In this document: positions 36,905-45,669 of the stretch, in pieces
Layout: the number at the start of each line of letters is the position of its first letter
How positions within the stretch are numbered: position 1 is the first letter of the stretch
Assembly (NCBI GenBank): GCA_903843305.1
Contig: CAIMPI010000027.1
Coordinates: 26,671-90,670 of the forward strand
Direction: 5' to 3'
Source: an uncultured Chlorobiaceae bacterium
GTDB taxonomy: Bacteria; Bacteroidota; Chlorobiia; Chlorobiales; Chlorobiaceae
Length of the DNA: 64,000 nt
Position numbers and translations under genes: made by a program
The notes under the pieces: generated by a model
What the model saw: the letters and a program-made list of their open reading frames with translations, nothing else
Told to the model about the DNA's origin: nothing
Database searches by the model: none

Positions 36905-37240
36905 TTAAACGCAACCCGTAGGTTTCGGCAGTCCGGCAATTTTGCATGCCTGCAAACCTGGCCCTTTTGGAAAAAGCCCATAAAGAAATTCGGATGCTGT
37001 TTTTTTATCCATGTCCTTCTCTGTGGCAATGGCCTTGGTAAGTACCTTTACGGCCGGAGCAATCTGATATTCATCATAATATCCTCTGAGGAAATTGATC
37101 ATATCCCAATGCGCCTGAGTCATTTCGATCTCTTCTCCCGCTGCCAATACCTTCGCAATATCCTCTGTCCAGTCTTCAAGATTAACAAGATATCCGTTCT
37201 CATCTGTTTCATAACGGGTACCATTGACTTCAATTGCCAT
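36905..37240 (-). CDS. dsrC: DsrC, sulfur-carrier protein
   Basis: First gene of the dsr operon; 111 residues with AAAGGAG 6 nt before ATG. The flexible C-terminal arm GPGLQACKIAGLPKPTGCV carries Cys99 and Cys110, eleven residues apart, the CysB/CysA pair that defines true DsrC (TusE homologues keep only the last). It accepts sulfur from DsrEFH, presents it to DsrAB and returns as a substrate of DsrK. GYLVNLEDWTEDIA at the start is the usual family motif. Confidence 0.96.
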   Translation of the reverse strand: MAIEVNGTRYETDENGYLVNLEDWTEDIAKVLAAGEEIEMTQAHWDMINFLRGYYDEYQIAPAVKVLTKAIATEKDMDKKTASEFLYGLFPKGPGLQACKIAGLPKPTGCV

Positions 37241-37673
37241 AATTTGCTCCTTTAAATTACTATCAAGATTATATGAGATAATTTTTTTAAAACTTTAATA
37301 AAAAAAACCTTACAAGGGCAACTGCACCCATGAATAAAGAATTGGACATCCCGGTCATGCCGCAACGATCCCAAAAACTTGCTGAGCATACAATAAAGAG
37401 ATTATACAGTTATGTAATTAACAACTTGTTTGCAATTTTTCAAATTCTGATAAAAAATATTTCATTTTTTGGCACTGGTAACGGATTCGGGTATTTTTTC
37501 CAGGCATAGGTCACCCAGTTTCGGATGTTTGGAGCTACTCTGTTCCTCATAAATGATGCCCGCCGCCGCAAACAACGGGATATCTGGTTTTAGACAAATT
37601 TCCCCGCAAGTGGCGGGGAATTCAACCCTAAGAGATTAAATCTTAACAGGGTTGCGGCTATCTCAATCAAAAC
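37241..37673. promoter_or_regulatory. Leader of the dsr operon
   Basis: About 430 bp without a gene upstream of dsrC. On the minus strand a perfect TATAAT (37401-37406 on the plus strand reads attata) lies about 160 bp before dsrC in very A/T-rich DNA; a matching -35 is not convincing. The rest holds the terminator of the upstream cytochrome genes (separate entry) and a second imperfect hairpin, aaccct...agggtt (about 37624-37653). Confidence 0.35.
37600..37620 (-). terminator. Terminator of the cytochrome/DUF4405 operon
   Basis: Perfect 8-bp stem ttccccgc-aagtg-gcggggaa, located about 55 bp after the DUF4405 stop when read on the minus strand and followed there by AATTTGTCT. It separates the upstream cytochrome genes from the dsr operon. 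Confidence 0.55.
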
Positions 37674-38523
37674 TTACCGACTGATCATTGTCTCCAGTAT
37701 TTTTCGCAGCTCGCTCATTTCGATCTTGTTGTTTTCTGCGATAGATTTTAGCGGCGAGTCGAGTTTTGCGTCAATGCCTTTCTGCCGAAGGGCAAGCTGC
37801 AGTGATGTGGATGAAACCCCACCCTCGTCGGCTATTTCCTGCAACGTTTTTTTCCCGAAACCCTGCCCCTGTATTTTATGCTTTTCAGTTTTTGTCGGAG
37901 CTATAAATTCATAGACTTCTTCGGCTGTCTTTCCATTTAAGGTTGCTATTTCAGCCAGAGTCTGATCCTGAGAAGTAACATTTAATCCCGCTTTTTCCAG
38001 CTTGGTTTTTAAGGCGGCGGGATCTCCACCAAGCCCTGGTTGCTCTGCAAGTTGCGTAAGTGTCATAAGTTCTGCATGTGGAACCGGAGCTTGCTTTTCC
38101 TGACGTTCCCATGAACTGGAAATTGCATCGCCAAACTTGATGACTGCCGAGAAGGGCTGAATACCATAGTATGTCCCTATGACGAAATGTCCCTATGACG
38201 AACAAAAAGGAAAGCATTATGATGGTGAGCAGTTCTCCAGGGCTTTTCAGGCCTTCGCTGGTCTTTGATTTCAGGTAGGAAAGGAAAGCTTTCCAGTTGA
38301 TAAAAAACAGATGAAACAGAGAGAGGATTAAAAAGGAAAACCCAAAAATAATGTGCTGGTTCTGCCATCCCCTTTTTGTCAGACCGATCATTCGCCAGTC
38401 TGTCCAGTTGGCAACCCTTCCGGGAGGAGATATATAAAGGATCACTCCTGAAACCAGCATCATGAGTAACGCGATGAAAAGCCCGAAGCTTATAAAAACC
38501 CGCCAACTGAATGATTTTTTCAT
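37674..38523 (-). pseudogene. DUF4405-type membrane cytochrome b-like gene, frameshifted by a 16-bp duplication
   Basis: Two track ORFs (38523->37951 and 38066->37674) are halves of one gene. The first half has three to four membrane helices with histidines (WQNQHIIFGFSFLILSLFHLFF). At 38171-38202 the 16-mer atgtccctatgacgaa occurs twice in tandem; removing one copy restores a single 277-residue frame, reading FLFVIGTYYGIQPFSAVIK and on into MTLTQLAEQPG. The C-terminal part has two repeats of a GKT-EE helical motif (TLAEIATLNGKTAEEVYEF, TLQEIADEGGVSS). The product would be a quinol- or cytochrome-interacting membrane protein; it is cotranscribed with the diheme cytochrome (ATGA overlap). Real inactivation, phase variation or assembly error are all possible. 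Confidence 0.8.
38171..38202. repeat. Exact 16-bp tandem duplication
   Basis: Two perfect adjacent copies of atgtccctatgacgaa (38171-38186 and 38187-38202) inside the DUF4405 gene. Sixteen is not a multiple of three, so the duplication shifts the frame. Confidence 0.95.
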
Positions 38524-38753
38524 GGTTCAGTGATTGTTGGTTTCCATTGCTTGGTATCGTGGCATGTAGAGCAGTTGGCCTGCGACTGGCGATGCCGATT
38601 GTCATCCGGCTGGTCACGCTGATGGCATCTTATGCACTGCACTGAAGCACTAAGCCTGCTATGGTCAAAGCTTGCGTGCTGTTCAATGGTTGTCGCTGCG
38701 GTTATTACAGGACTGAACAGCACGGCTATAGTGATAAACAATAATCTGCTCAC
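38520..38753 (-). CDS. Small periplasmic diheme cytochrome c
   Basis: A 77-residue protein with signal peptide (MSRLLFITIAVLFSPVITAA) and two heme motifs, CIRCH and CSTCH, spaced as in small NapB/cyt c7-like electron carriers. It overlaps the start of the DUF4405 gene by 4 bp, so the pair should act together, the cytochrome b-like protein passing electrons to this one. I do not know the exact family. Confidence 0.8.
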   Translation of the reverse strand: MSRLLFITIAVLFSPVITAATTIEQHASFDHSRLSASVQCIRCHQRDQPDDNRHRQSQANCSTCHDTKQWKPTITEP

Positions 38754-38783
38754 AGCATCAAGAGTGTGCCAGTAACCTGTGTA

Positions 38784-39197
38784 TTACTGATTCATTCCCT
38801 GGCCTCGGCCCATGCCCATACCCCGTCCCATACCCATATTAGGATTGTATTGATCCCATACCCATTCAGCTACGGTTCTCAATTCTGCATCCGGTAGAAC
38901 CAGGGCAGGCATAAGGCCGAATCTGGTAATGGCTTGAGGATCAATCGCTTTATCCTTGTTTGGTGATTTCAGGTATGCAACAAGGTAATTAACACCATCT
39001 TTTTTTGTTTTGAATCTCTGATGGTATCGAGAAGCGAGAGGAGTAATCGGTGGTGCGTTTTTGGGCGGTGGCATAACGGAATGGCAGACACTGCAGTTCT
39101 TGTCAAAGATAGCTTTACCATCTTGAGTGCTTGTTGCTGCTTGTGCTACAGAATCGAAGCACAACCCCATGGTCATTATCAACAATAATCGTTTCAT
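38784..39197 (-). CDS. Periplasmic monoheme cytochrome c with Met/Gly-rich tail
   Basis: Start at ATG 39197 (MKRLLLIMTMGLCFDSVAQAA signal peptide); 137 residues. One heme motif CSVCH is followed by PP..APPITPLASRYHQRF and a Met ligand candidate in FGLMPALVLPDAELRTVAEWVW, typical of class I cytochrome c. The C-terminus ends in repeats NMGMGRGMGMGRGQGMNQ, which might bind copper or simply be flexible. It lies 30 bp upstream of the diheme cytochrome in the same direction, making a three-gene cytochrome operon. Confidence 0.82.
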   Translation of the reverse strand: MKRLLLIMTMGLCFDSVAQAATSTQDGKAIFDKNCSVCHSVMPPPKNAPPITPLASRYHQRFKTKKDGVNYLVAYLKSPNKDKAIDPQAITRFGLMPALVLPDAELRTVAEWVWDQYNPNMGMGRGMGMGRGQGMNQ

Positions 39198-39698
39198 AGC
39201 TAAAGAGATCAATAAATTAATAAGAAAAAAAAATTTCATATTTGTTTAGCTCCATCAAATGTAATTAAATAATCAATGCAAGACCAATTTATTGATTAAA
39301 GCAATTTATAAGATTTTATCACACTTCATCGAATAAGCCATCTAATAAAAATAACTTATTAGGTATTAGCACTATTATATAAAGCAGATTTTATCCGATA
39401 AATTTCAGATATTTTTAACAATCACTATCGGGTGTGCTCTATGCTTTTCAGGTAACGATTGTGAATAATTCCGTTTTATATTATTTGTAATTATTTGATA
39501 AGCTATTTATATAAATCAGTGATAGTAAGCTATTAAATATAGTACCGATATAGAAATTGTATAGTCTTTAGAAGCAAATTACTTGTCAAAAGTGCTCCAC
39601 TACATTTTCATTGTTTAACAGTAAGTGAAATTGTATTATTGTTATAATAAATGTTTTTTTATCCCCAAATCGAACTCACCTTTAAACACTGAAAACCA
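39198..39698. other. A/T-rich divergent intergenic region
   Basis: About 500 bp between the cytochrome operon (minus) and the DUF2892 gene (plus). No ORF of note, no tRNA and no strong hairpin. It must contain both promoters but I could not choose boxes with confidence. Confidence 0.4.
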
Positions 39699-39926
39699 AT
39701 GCAAAAAAATGTAGGGCAAATAGATAAAATAATCCGGATAGTTATCGGGGTGGCAATCATCATTGCCGGACTCATCAATCATTCGTGGTGGGGAGTTGTT
39801 GGAGTCGTGCCTATTCTGACCTCGTTTATAGGGTTTTGTCCACTCTATACCATACTGAATATTTCGACATGCGGAAGTTGTTGCAGCAATGAAAAACCCA
39901 GGAAAAACAGCTCGTGCAAGTCTTGA
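39699..39926 (+). CDS. DUF2892-family small membrane protein
   Basis: A 75-residue protein with two helices: MQKNVGQIDKIIRIVIGVAIIIAG and WWGVVGVVPILTSFIGFCPLYTIL. That pattern (..N.G..DR..R...G..li......G.iGliplltg..gfCPly.llgi.T) is the DUF2892/YgaP membrane segment, frequently attached to rhodanese domains. A cysteine-rich tail, STCGSCCSNEKPRKNSSCKS, is added here. In a sulfur region the extra cysteines may carry sulfane sulfur or metal; that is a guess. It stands alone. Confidence 0.75.
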   Translation: MQKNVGQIDKIIRIVIGVAIIIAGLINHSWWGVVGVVPILTSFIGFCPLYTILNISTCGSCCSNEKPRKNSSCKS

Positions 39927-40030
39927 CTGGTGAATGACATTTTACTTGGATAAAAGAGATGTACAAAGCAACTTTTGCATGGAATTCAGGTTGCTTTGTA
40001 CATGCGTTGAGGATCAAGCCTTAATGTTTT

Positions 40031-40189
40031 TCAGGAGTGTCCTCCAACGACAATTCTCATAATCTTGACATTTAACACGACGAATCTAACGAGCTGCCAT
40101 AACAGATTTTTCCTCCAATAGAGGGTGCTTTTTGACGGTACCGGAGGATAAGCTTCGTCGTAATATGCCTTGACTTTATTGGTGCCCAT
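40031..40189 (-). CDS. 52-residue unannotated small protein downstream of SQR
   Basis: Too short for the ORF track. ATG 40189 to TGA 40031 encodes a 52-residue basic, aromatic-rich peptide starting MGTNKVKAYYDEAYPPVPSK with a hydrophobic second half (LLWQLVRFVVLNVKIMRIVV), 36 bp after the SQR stop on the same strand. The second half could be an amphipathic or short membrane helix. Regular codon use, an ATG start and the operon-like spacing support a real gene, perhaps a small SQR accessory or membrane-tethering protein. No family recognised. Confidence 0.55.
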   Translation of the reverse strand: MGTNKVKAYYDEAYPPVPSKSTLYWRKNLLWQLVRFVVLNVKIMRIVVGGHS

Positions 40190-40225
40190 AGTTATTCAGG
40201 TTTGAGATTATTATTAAATTAAAAG

Positions 40226-41680
40226 TTATTCTGGAATTAACCACCAGAAAGGGTAGCCCTTTGCTTTATGGAAAAAGAGGTAGTGAAGAATAACTTTCAG
40301 CCAGTGCCCTGCCAGACCAGCCTCTCCGAGAGAGTAGTTCATATCACGGCCCCATTCAGGATATTTGTTCCAGTCAGGAACAACAGGGAAGAGTGTCATT
40401 GATGCACCGAGCCCATCTAATGAACCAAAACCAGCCGATACAACGCATGCCGCACCCATTTTGCTCATCGAGGCTTTATGGCGATGCTCTTTGGCCCCCT
40501 GAATTTGTTCCGAAATATTAAGCGCTACAATTTTACCCATGACACCTGCCGGCATACCGGTGCGTGGTGCTGTCGGAAATATCTGCCTACCGCTCGGGCT
40601 TGCCATTGGCTTGGAAATCGGATGCGGAGGGGCAAAAGCTATACCTGGCGCATAGATATTCTTGTAGAGCGGATTCTGGTAAAGAGATGGCCAGTCAGCA
40701 GCAAGCCATTCATCAAAGGGTTTTGCTTCATAATTTGCATCAACCTTCATGAACTTGTTTGGCGCAAACATCTTTTCAGTAATCTCGACTCCGCTCTTAT
40801 CGTAGGCTGTCAGACCAACTCCTGAAAATGAGGGAATAAGCATGGCAAAATCAAACTCCTGCATCAACTCTTCACCAGCGAGCGTCTCATAATGTGCTTT
40901 ACCGGGTTCAACCTTATGGACGCCAGCTCGTCTTATCCAGTTTATACCGTATTCTGCCATGAGAGATTCTGTGAAGACCTTCGTCGGTGTGTAATAGCCG
41001 CCTCTGTTAATAAAAGCGCCAGCCATTCCGAAATCGCCCAACTCATACTCATTGGACAGCCAGGTAATCTGCGCTTTATCGCTCAGACCGCGTTTTGAGA
41101 TCTCCCAGGCAACATTCAGAATGTATTCAAAAGCCGCACCCTGACAGGTCGCCATGGCATGACCAGTACCAATCAAGATACGCTGCTTATGACCGGCCTG
41201 CATTTTTTTGATATTGTCCTGAAGATGTTCCCAAGCATGGGCGGCATGACTGTAAGTACAAACCGAGAAGCTGTTTTTATCGGGGCCAAGACCCTCTGTT
41301 GCCTCGAAATTAAGCTTTGGGCCGGTTGCGTTGACAAGATAATCATAGTCAACTTTCTCGGTCTGTCCGTTCCGTACCCCATCGGTATACTCAATCGTCA
41401 CATACCCTTTATGAATTTCCGCGTCTCCTTCAGGATGGATTTCAACAGCTTTGGCCTGTTTCAGGATAATGCCCCATCGGTTATAGACTTTTTTCAGTTC
41501 AAAGCGGACATCATCAATAGTCATCTGACCGACACCAACCCAGATGTTTGATGGAATCCACTGATAGTAACTGTTCGGGGTAACAACAACCACCTCATGA
41601 TGTTTGCCGAGCTTCTTTTTGAGAAACGAAGCGGCAGTGTGGCCTGAAACCCCAGCCCCTAAAACAACAACCTTTGCCAT
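40226..41680 (-). CDS. sqr: Sulfide:quinone oxidoreductase, long form
   Basis: FAD disulfide-reductase-family protein on the cytoplasmic membrane, oxidising sulfide (or persulfide) and reducing quinone. The FAD motif VVVLGAGVSGHTAASFLKK is at the N-terminus. Cysteines in FSVCTYSHAAHAW, GTGHAMATCQGAAFEYI and GAACVVSAGFGS are candidate redox cysteines. Hydrophobic/amphipathic C-terminal helices (HWLKVILHYLFFHKAKGYPFWWLIP) would bind the membrane. The 484 residues are longer than classical type I SQR (about 430), so it belongs to one of the divergent SQR types; I cannot assign the type number by eye. The sulfur context supports SQR rather than a NADH dehydrogenase. Confidence 0.85.
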   Translation of the reverse strand: MAKVVVLGAGVSGHTAASFLKKKLGKHHEVVVVTPNSYYQWIPSNIWVGVGQMTIDDVRFELKKVYNRWGIILKQAKAVEIHPEGDAEIHKGYVTIEYTDGVRNGQTEKVDYDYLVNATGPKLNFEATEGLGPDKNSFSVCTYSHAAHAWEHLQDNIKKMQAGHKQRILIGTGHAMATCQGAAFEYILNVAWEISKRGLSDKAQITWLSNEYELGDFGMAGAFINRGGYYTPTKVFTESLMAEYGINWIRRAGVHKVEPGKAHYETLAGEELMQEFDFAMLIPSFSGVGLTAYDKSGVEITEKMFAPNKFMKVDANYEAKPFDEWLAADWPSLYQNPLYKNIYAPGIAFAPPHPISKPMASPSGRQIFPTAPRTGMPAGVMGKIVALNISEQIQGAKEHRHKASMSKMGAACVVSAGFGSLDGLGASMTLFPVVPDWNKYPEWGRDMNYSLGEAGLAGHWLKVILHYLFFHKAKGYPFWWLIPE

Positions 41681-41785
41681 AGATACTCCAGGTTTTCAAT
41701 GGTTCTGAATGATGCTCTAATCTTGTTCGATTGAGCCGGAGAATTACTCAACTGTTGACCGTTCACTTGAATGCGTGACCGAGGA

Positions 41786-42442
41786 CTACACCGACAACCT
41801 TGACGCAACGGACAAAAAAACAGGATATGCTGCGGTTGCGCCTGATCGGTTCGTTTTGTTTATGGTGTAAATGGTTTCAAATGATAGCGCCTGCAGTCCA
41901 GCATCGTAAAACAGCGCAGCAAGTTCTCTGCGCTCAAACCCATGATGAACCTTTTCAAGAGGGTCATCATGAAACATGCCATCTTCCAGGTCAAGATCCG
42001 CTATAGTGAGAATGCCGCCAGGAGAAAGGAGAATGGATATGCGGTTTAAAAAACCGGCGGTATCATCAATATGGTGAAGAGTCATACTGCTGTAAATCAG
42101 ATCAAAGCTCTTTTCGGGAAAATCACTTTCGGAAGATGATGAGAGATTCAGGCTGCGCGTTTCGATATTGGTTATTCCTGATGCATTGATTTTATCCTGA
42201 AGCACCGCGAGCATCTCAATAGATGTATCAACAGCAGATATCTTCTTCACCAGCGGAGCGATTTCAAGGGTAACCAACCCTGTGCCGCAACCGAACTCCA
42301 GGGCATTCATGTTTTTTTCGGGTTTTATTGTGGTTATGATTGCCTGTGAAACGCTCAGTGCAAGCGCTCGGCGTTGAGGATTTTCATCCCATTTCGAAGC
42401 TTCGCGATTAAATTTATCCGGACTGTTCCAGATGTCATTCAT
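41786..42442 (-). CDS. Class I SAM-dependent methyltransferase
   Basis: 218 residues. SAM motif I is MNALEFGCGTGLVTLEIA; the acidic post-motif KISAVDTSIEMLAVLQ and the YSSMTLHHIDDTAGFLNRISILLSPGGILTIADLD region are typical of UbiE/methyltransferase-11 proteins. The start overlaps the RND permease stop by 4 bp (ATGA), so it is the last gene of the cstR-tolC-RND operon. Substrate unknown; thiol, arsenic or small-molecule methylation would be possible in such a setting. Confidence 0.85.
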   Translation of the reverse strand: MNDIWNSPDKFNREASKWDENPQRRALALSVSQAIITTIKPEKNMNALEFGCGTGLVTLEIAPLVKKISAVDTSIEMLAVLQDKINASGITNIETRSLNLSSSSESDFPEKSFDLIYSSMTLHHIDDTAGFLNRISILLSPGGILTIADLDLEDGMFHDDPLEKVHHGFERRELAALFYDAGLQALSFETIYTINKTNRSGATAAYPVFLSVASRLSV

Positions 42443-45400
42443 AAACTCTTCTCCTTTCGAATTACTTTCGAGTTCTTTTCCGCCATATAATAGACAAGCG
42501 GCACGACAACGAGTGTCAGAATGGTTGAAAGCACACCGCCCCAGATCAGCGAGATGGCAAGTCCCTGAAAAATCGGATCAAAAAGCATCACCACAGAACC
42601 AATAACAACAGCCCCTGATGTCAGAATAATCGGGCGTGTTCTTACTGCGGCAGACTCAATGACCGCCTGCTTGAGATCAGCTCCCTCAGCTCTGCGAATC
42701 TGAATGAAATCAATAAGAAGTACCGAGTTACGCACCATAATGCCCGCAAGCGCAATCATGCCGATCATGCTTGTTGCGGTAAAGAAGGCTCCATGCAGCC
42801 AGTGGCCAGGAATAATGCCGACAAGGCTCAACGGAATGGCAATCATCATGATCAGCGGAGTCTTGAAGGACTGGAACCAACCGATAATCAGGAGGTAGAT
42901 GATAACAAGAACCACGGCAAACGCCGTACCAAGATCCCTGAACACCTCGAAGGTAATCTGCCACTCACCATCCCACTTCATAGAGGGCTTGTCCTCTGAC
43001 ATTGGATTTGCCGTATAGAGCGGATTGACGGAGTATCCGCCGGGAACCTTGAGCTTCTGGATCTTTTTATCCATATCAAGCATTGCATAGACCGGGCTTT
43101 CGGTCGCTCCGGCAACATCCGCAGTCACATAAACCACTCTGCGAAGATCCTTGTGGTAAATGCTTTTATCCTGAATTTTTTCCTCAACCGTCACAAGTTC
43201 AGACAGTGGAATCATTTCACCGGCACGCAGACGAGTTGTCAGAGTTCCCATACCCTGTGACTGCACAAAAATACCGGAAAGATCATGCAGCGATGTTCTG
43301 TCAGACTGGGGCAAGCGAACCTGAATAGTTACAGGATCAAGCTCATTTGCTGTATGAATCAGCCCGACATCCATGCCGGCAAGCGACATACGCAGCGTCT
43401 GGGCAATCTGCTCGGCACTGACTCCCCTGAACGCAGCTCGTTCTTTGTTGACCACCAGATTGTAAACCTTCTGATCGGCTTCAACCAGCCAATCAATATC
43501 AACAACGCCTGGAGTTTCTTTAAATACTTGTTTTACCTGTTTTGCAAGGGCAATCTGTTCACTCTGTGATGGCCCGTAAATTTCAGCAACAAGCGTAGAC
43601 ATAACAGGAGGCCCGGGCGGAATCTCGACAATCTTGGCATTCCCATTATAACGCTGTGCAATCAACTGAACGCCGGGTCTCACACGTTTGGCAATATCGT
43701 GGCTCTGTGCTTTACGTTCGCCTTTATGCACAAGATTAACCTGGATATCAGCCATATTCGCCTTCTGTCGGAGATAGTAGTGGCGTACAAGACCATTGAA
43801 ATTAATCGGAGCATTGGTACCAACATAGTACTGGTAACTGCTGACCTCCGGAATGGTTTTCAAATATGCGGCAACCTCCTTGGCTGCTCTGGCTGTCTGC
43901 TCAAGCGAGGTACCTTCGGGCATATCCAGAATGACCTGAAACTCGTTCTTGTTGTCAAACGGAAGCATTTTCATCTGTACGGCCTTCAGTGGCACCAGTG
44001 CAATTGCACCGAGCAGCATCAAGGCTACCACACCAAAAGCAACCCATCGTTTGAAGCTGCTCTCGATGAACGGCGAGAGGATGTTGTTAAAGAGCTTGTA
44101 GTAGCCCGTTTTGGTAATGTCGTACTCTTCATGATGACCCTCTTCAGTTTTCAGAAGACGATAGGAGAGCCATGGGGTTGCGATCAGTGCAACGAGCAGC
44201 GAAAAGATCATGGCAAGCGTGGCGCCTATCGGCATAGGGCTCATATAGGGGCCCATCAGGCCCGAAACAAACACCATCGGAAGCACTGCAGCAATAACCG
44301 TAAAGGTTGCCAGAATAGTTGGATTACCCACTTCATTGATGGCGGTAATGGCGGCCTGAAGCTTCGGCTGCCGTTTCATGGCAAAGTGCCTGTGAATGTT
44401 TTCGGCAATGATAATCGAGTCATCAACAACAATACCGGTAACAAATATCAGGGCAAAGAGAGTCACCCTGTTGAGCGAATAATCAAGAAGGTAGTAGATC
44501 AGGAGTGTAAGGGCAAAGGTGATCGGCACCGATGCCAGAACAACAAGCGCGCCGCGCCAGCCAAGGAAAAAACCGACAACAACCGTTACCGCCACAACCG
44601 CCATGAGCAGGTGCTCAAGAAGGGTAAAGACCTTTTCGGAAGCCGTTGCTCCATAGTTCCGCGTTTCAGTCACGGTTATGCCTGAAGGGATAACCGTCTT
44701 CCTGAGCCCTTCTACCTTCGACATAACCTTGTCGGCAAGTACCGAGGCATCGCCGCCTTTCCGCTTCGCAACAGTCAGCGTCACCGCTGGATACTCTCCT
44801 GCCACAGAACCGTTCGGGGCTGCCGCCGCCCATCCGAAAAAATTGTAGTTATTGACCTCTTCAGGGCCATCAACAATTGTTGCAACATCACGCAGATAGA
44901 CCGGAGAAGCCCCATAGATACCAACAACGATATTGGAGACCTCTTCGGCGCTTTCAAGAAATTTCCCCGAGCGGACAACGATCTCCTGGTTCATCTGTTT
45001 GAAATCACCGGAAGTCATCTGGCTGTTGCCCTGCTGAATCTGACGGGCAATCTGCATCGGGCTGACATTGAACTGCTGAAGTTTCGCCTTGTTGAGTTCA
45101 ATTTTTATCTGGCGCTTCAATCCGCCCTTTATCTCTACATCACCGATGTTGTTGATTTTTTTCAGTTCTTCAGCCACCGCTGCCGCACTCTGACGAAGCT
45201 GGTATGGATTCTTCGTCTTGCTCCAGAAGGTGAGATTAAGCACTGGAACATCGTCTATAGAGACCTTTTTCATCAGCGGAAACTGGACTCCAGAAGGCAT
45301 CTTGTCCATATTTTTCATCAGGGTAGACCAGAGCTTGACCATACTGCGCTCTGCATCCTCACCTACTTTGAAGCGAACAGTTACGAGGGCAACGTCAGGC

Positions 45401-45669
45401 ATTGAGGTGGAATAGACATAATCCACCCCCGGAATTTCAGTCAGGGTTCTCTCAATCGGCTTGGCCACTCGGGCTTCCACCTCTGCGGGAGCTGCTCCTG
45501 GGAAGGGGATATAAAGATCAACCATCGGCACCACAATCTGAGGCTCTTCTTCACGCGGTGTCATAAAGGTTGCCATGATACCCACAAGAAGAGAGGCCAC
45601 CATAAGAAGCGGAGTTATCTTTGAATTGATAAACTGTTTTGCAAGTTTACCGGCAATACCTTCGTTCAT
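42439..45669 (-). CDS. RND-family efflux permease
   Basis: Inner-membrane proton/substrate antiporter of 1076 residues, normal for AcrB/MdtB/CusA-like pumps. The first helix and porter start (LLMVASLLVGIMATFMTPREEEPQIVVPMVDLYIPFPGAAPAEVEARV) and the duplicated six-plus-six helix plan are clear. The proton-relay helix IFVTGIVVDDSIIIAENIHRH carries the two adjacent aspartates; the partner helix has IALAGIMVRNSVLLIDFIQIR, with Arg where AcrB has Lys940. The substrate class is not clear. It sits in an operon with tolC but its membrane-fusion partner is deleted (next entry), so assembly of a full pump is doubtful unless a partner is encoded elsewhere. Confidence 0.93.
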   Translation of the reverse strand: MNEGIAGKLAKQFINSKITPLLMVASLLVGIMATFMTPREEEPQIVVPMVDLYIPFPGAAPAEVEARVAKPIERTLTEIPGVDYVYSTSMPDVALVTVRFKVGEDAERSMVKLWSTLMKNMDKMPSGVQFPLMKKVSIDDVPVLNLTFWSKTKNPYQLRQSAAAVAEELKKINNIGDVEIKGGLKRQIKIELNKAKLQQFNVSPMQIARQIQQGNSQMTSGDFKQMNQEIVVRSGKFLESAEEVSNIVVGIYGASPVYLRDVATIVDGPEEVNNYNFFGWAAAAPNGSVAGEYPAVTLTVAKRKGGDASVLADKVMSKVEGLRKTVIPSGITVTETRNYGATASEKVFTLLEHLLMAVVAVTVVVGFFLGWRGALVVLASVPITFALTLLIYYLLDYSLNRVTLFALIFVTGIVVDDSIIIAENIHRHFAMKRQPKLQAAITAINEVGNPTILATFTVIAAVLPMVFVSGLMGPYMSPMPIGATLAMIFSLLVALIATPWLSYRLLKTEEGHHEEYDITKTGYYKLFNNILSPFIESSFKRWVAFGVVALMLLGAIALVPLKAVQMKMLPFDNKNEFQVILDMPEGTSLEQTARAAKEVAAYLKTIPEVSSYQYYVGTNAPINFNGLVRHYYLRQKANMADIQVNLVHKGERKAQSHDIAKRVRPGVQLIAQRYNGNAKIVEIPPGPPVMSTLVAEIYGPSQSEQIALAKQVKQVFKETPGVVDIDWLVEADQKVYNLVVNKERAAFRGVSAEQIAQTLRMSLAGMDVGLIHTANELDPVTIQVRLPQSDRTSLHDLSGIFVQSQGMGTLTTRLRAGEMIPLSELVTVEEKIQDKSIYHKDLRRVVYVTADVAGATESPVYAMLDMDKKIQKLKVPGGYSVNPLYTANPMSEDKPSMKWDGEWQITFEVFRDLGTAFAVVLVIIYLLIIGWFQSFKTPLIMMIAIPLSLVGIIPGHWLHGAFFTATSMIGMIALAGIMVRNSVLLIDFIQIRRAEGADLKQAVIESAAVRTRPIILTSGAVVIGSVVMLFDPIFQGLAISLIWGGVLSTILTLVVVPLVYYMAEKNSKVIRKEKSL

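Noticed and set aside
43699-44685. 328-codon plus-strand ORF opposite the RND permease
   Set aside because: Lies entirely antisense to a permease with clear motifs; the translation is His/Asn/Lys-rich and matches nothing.
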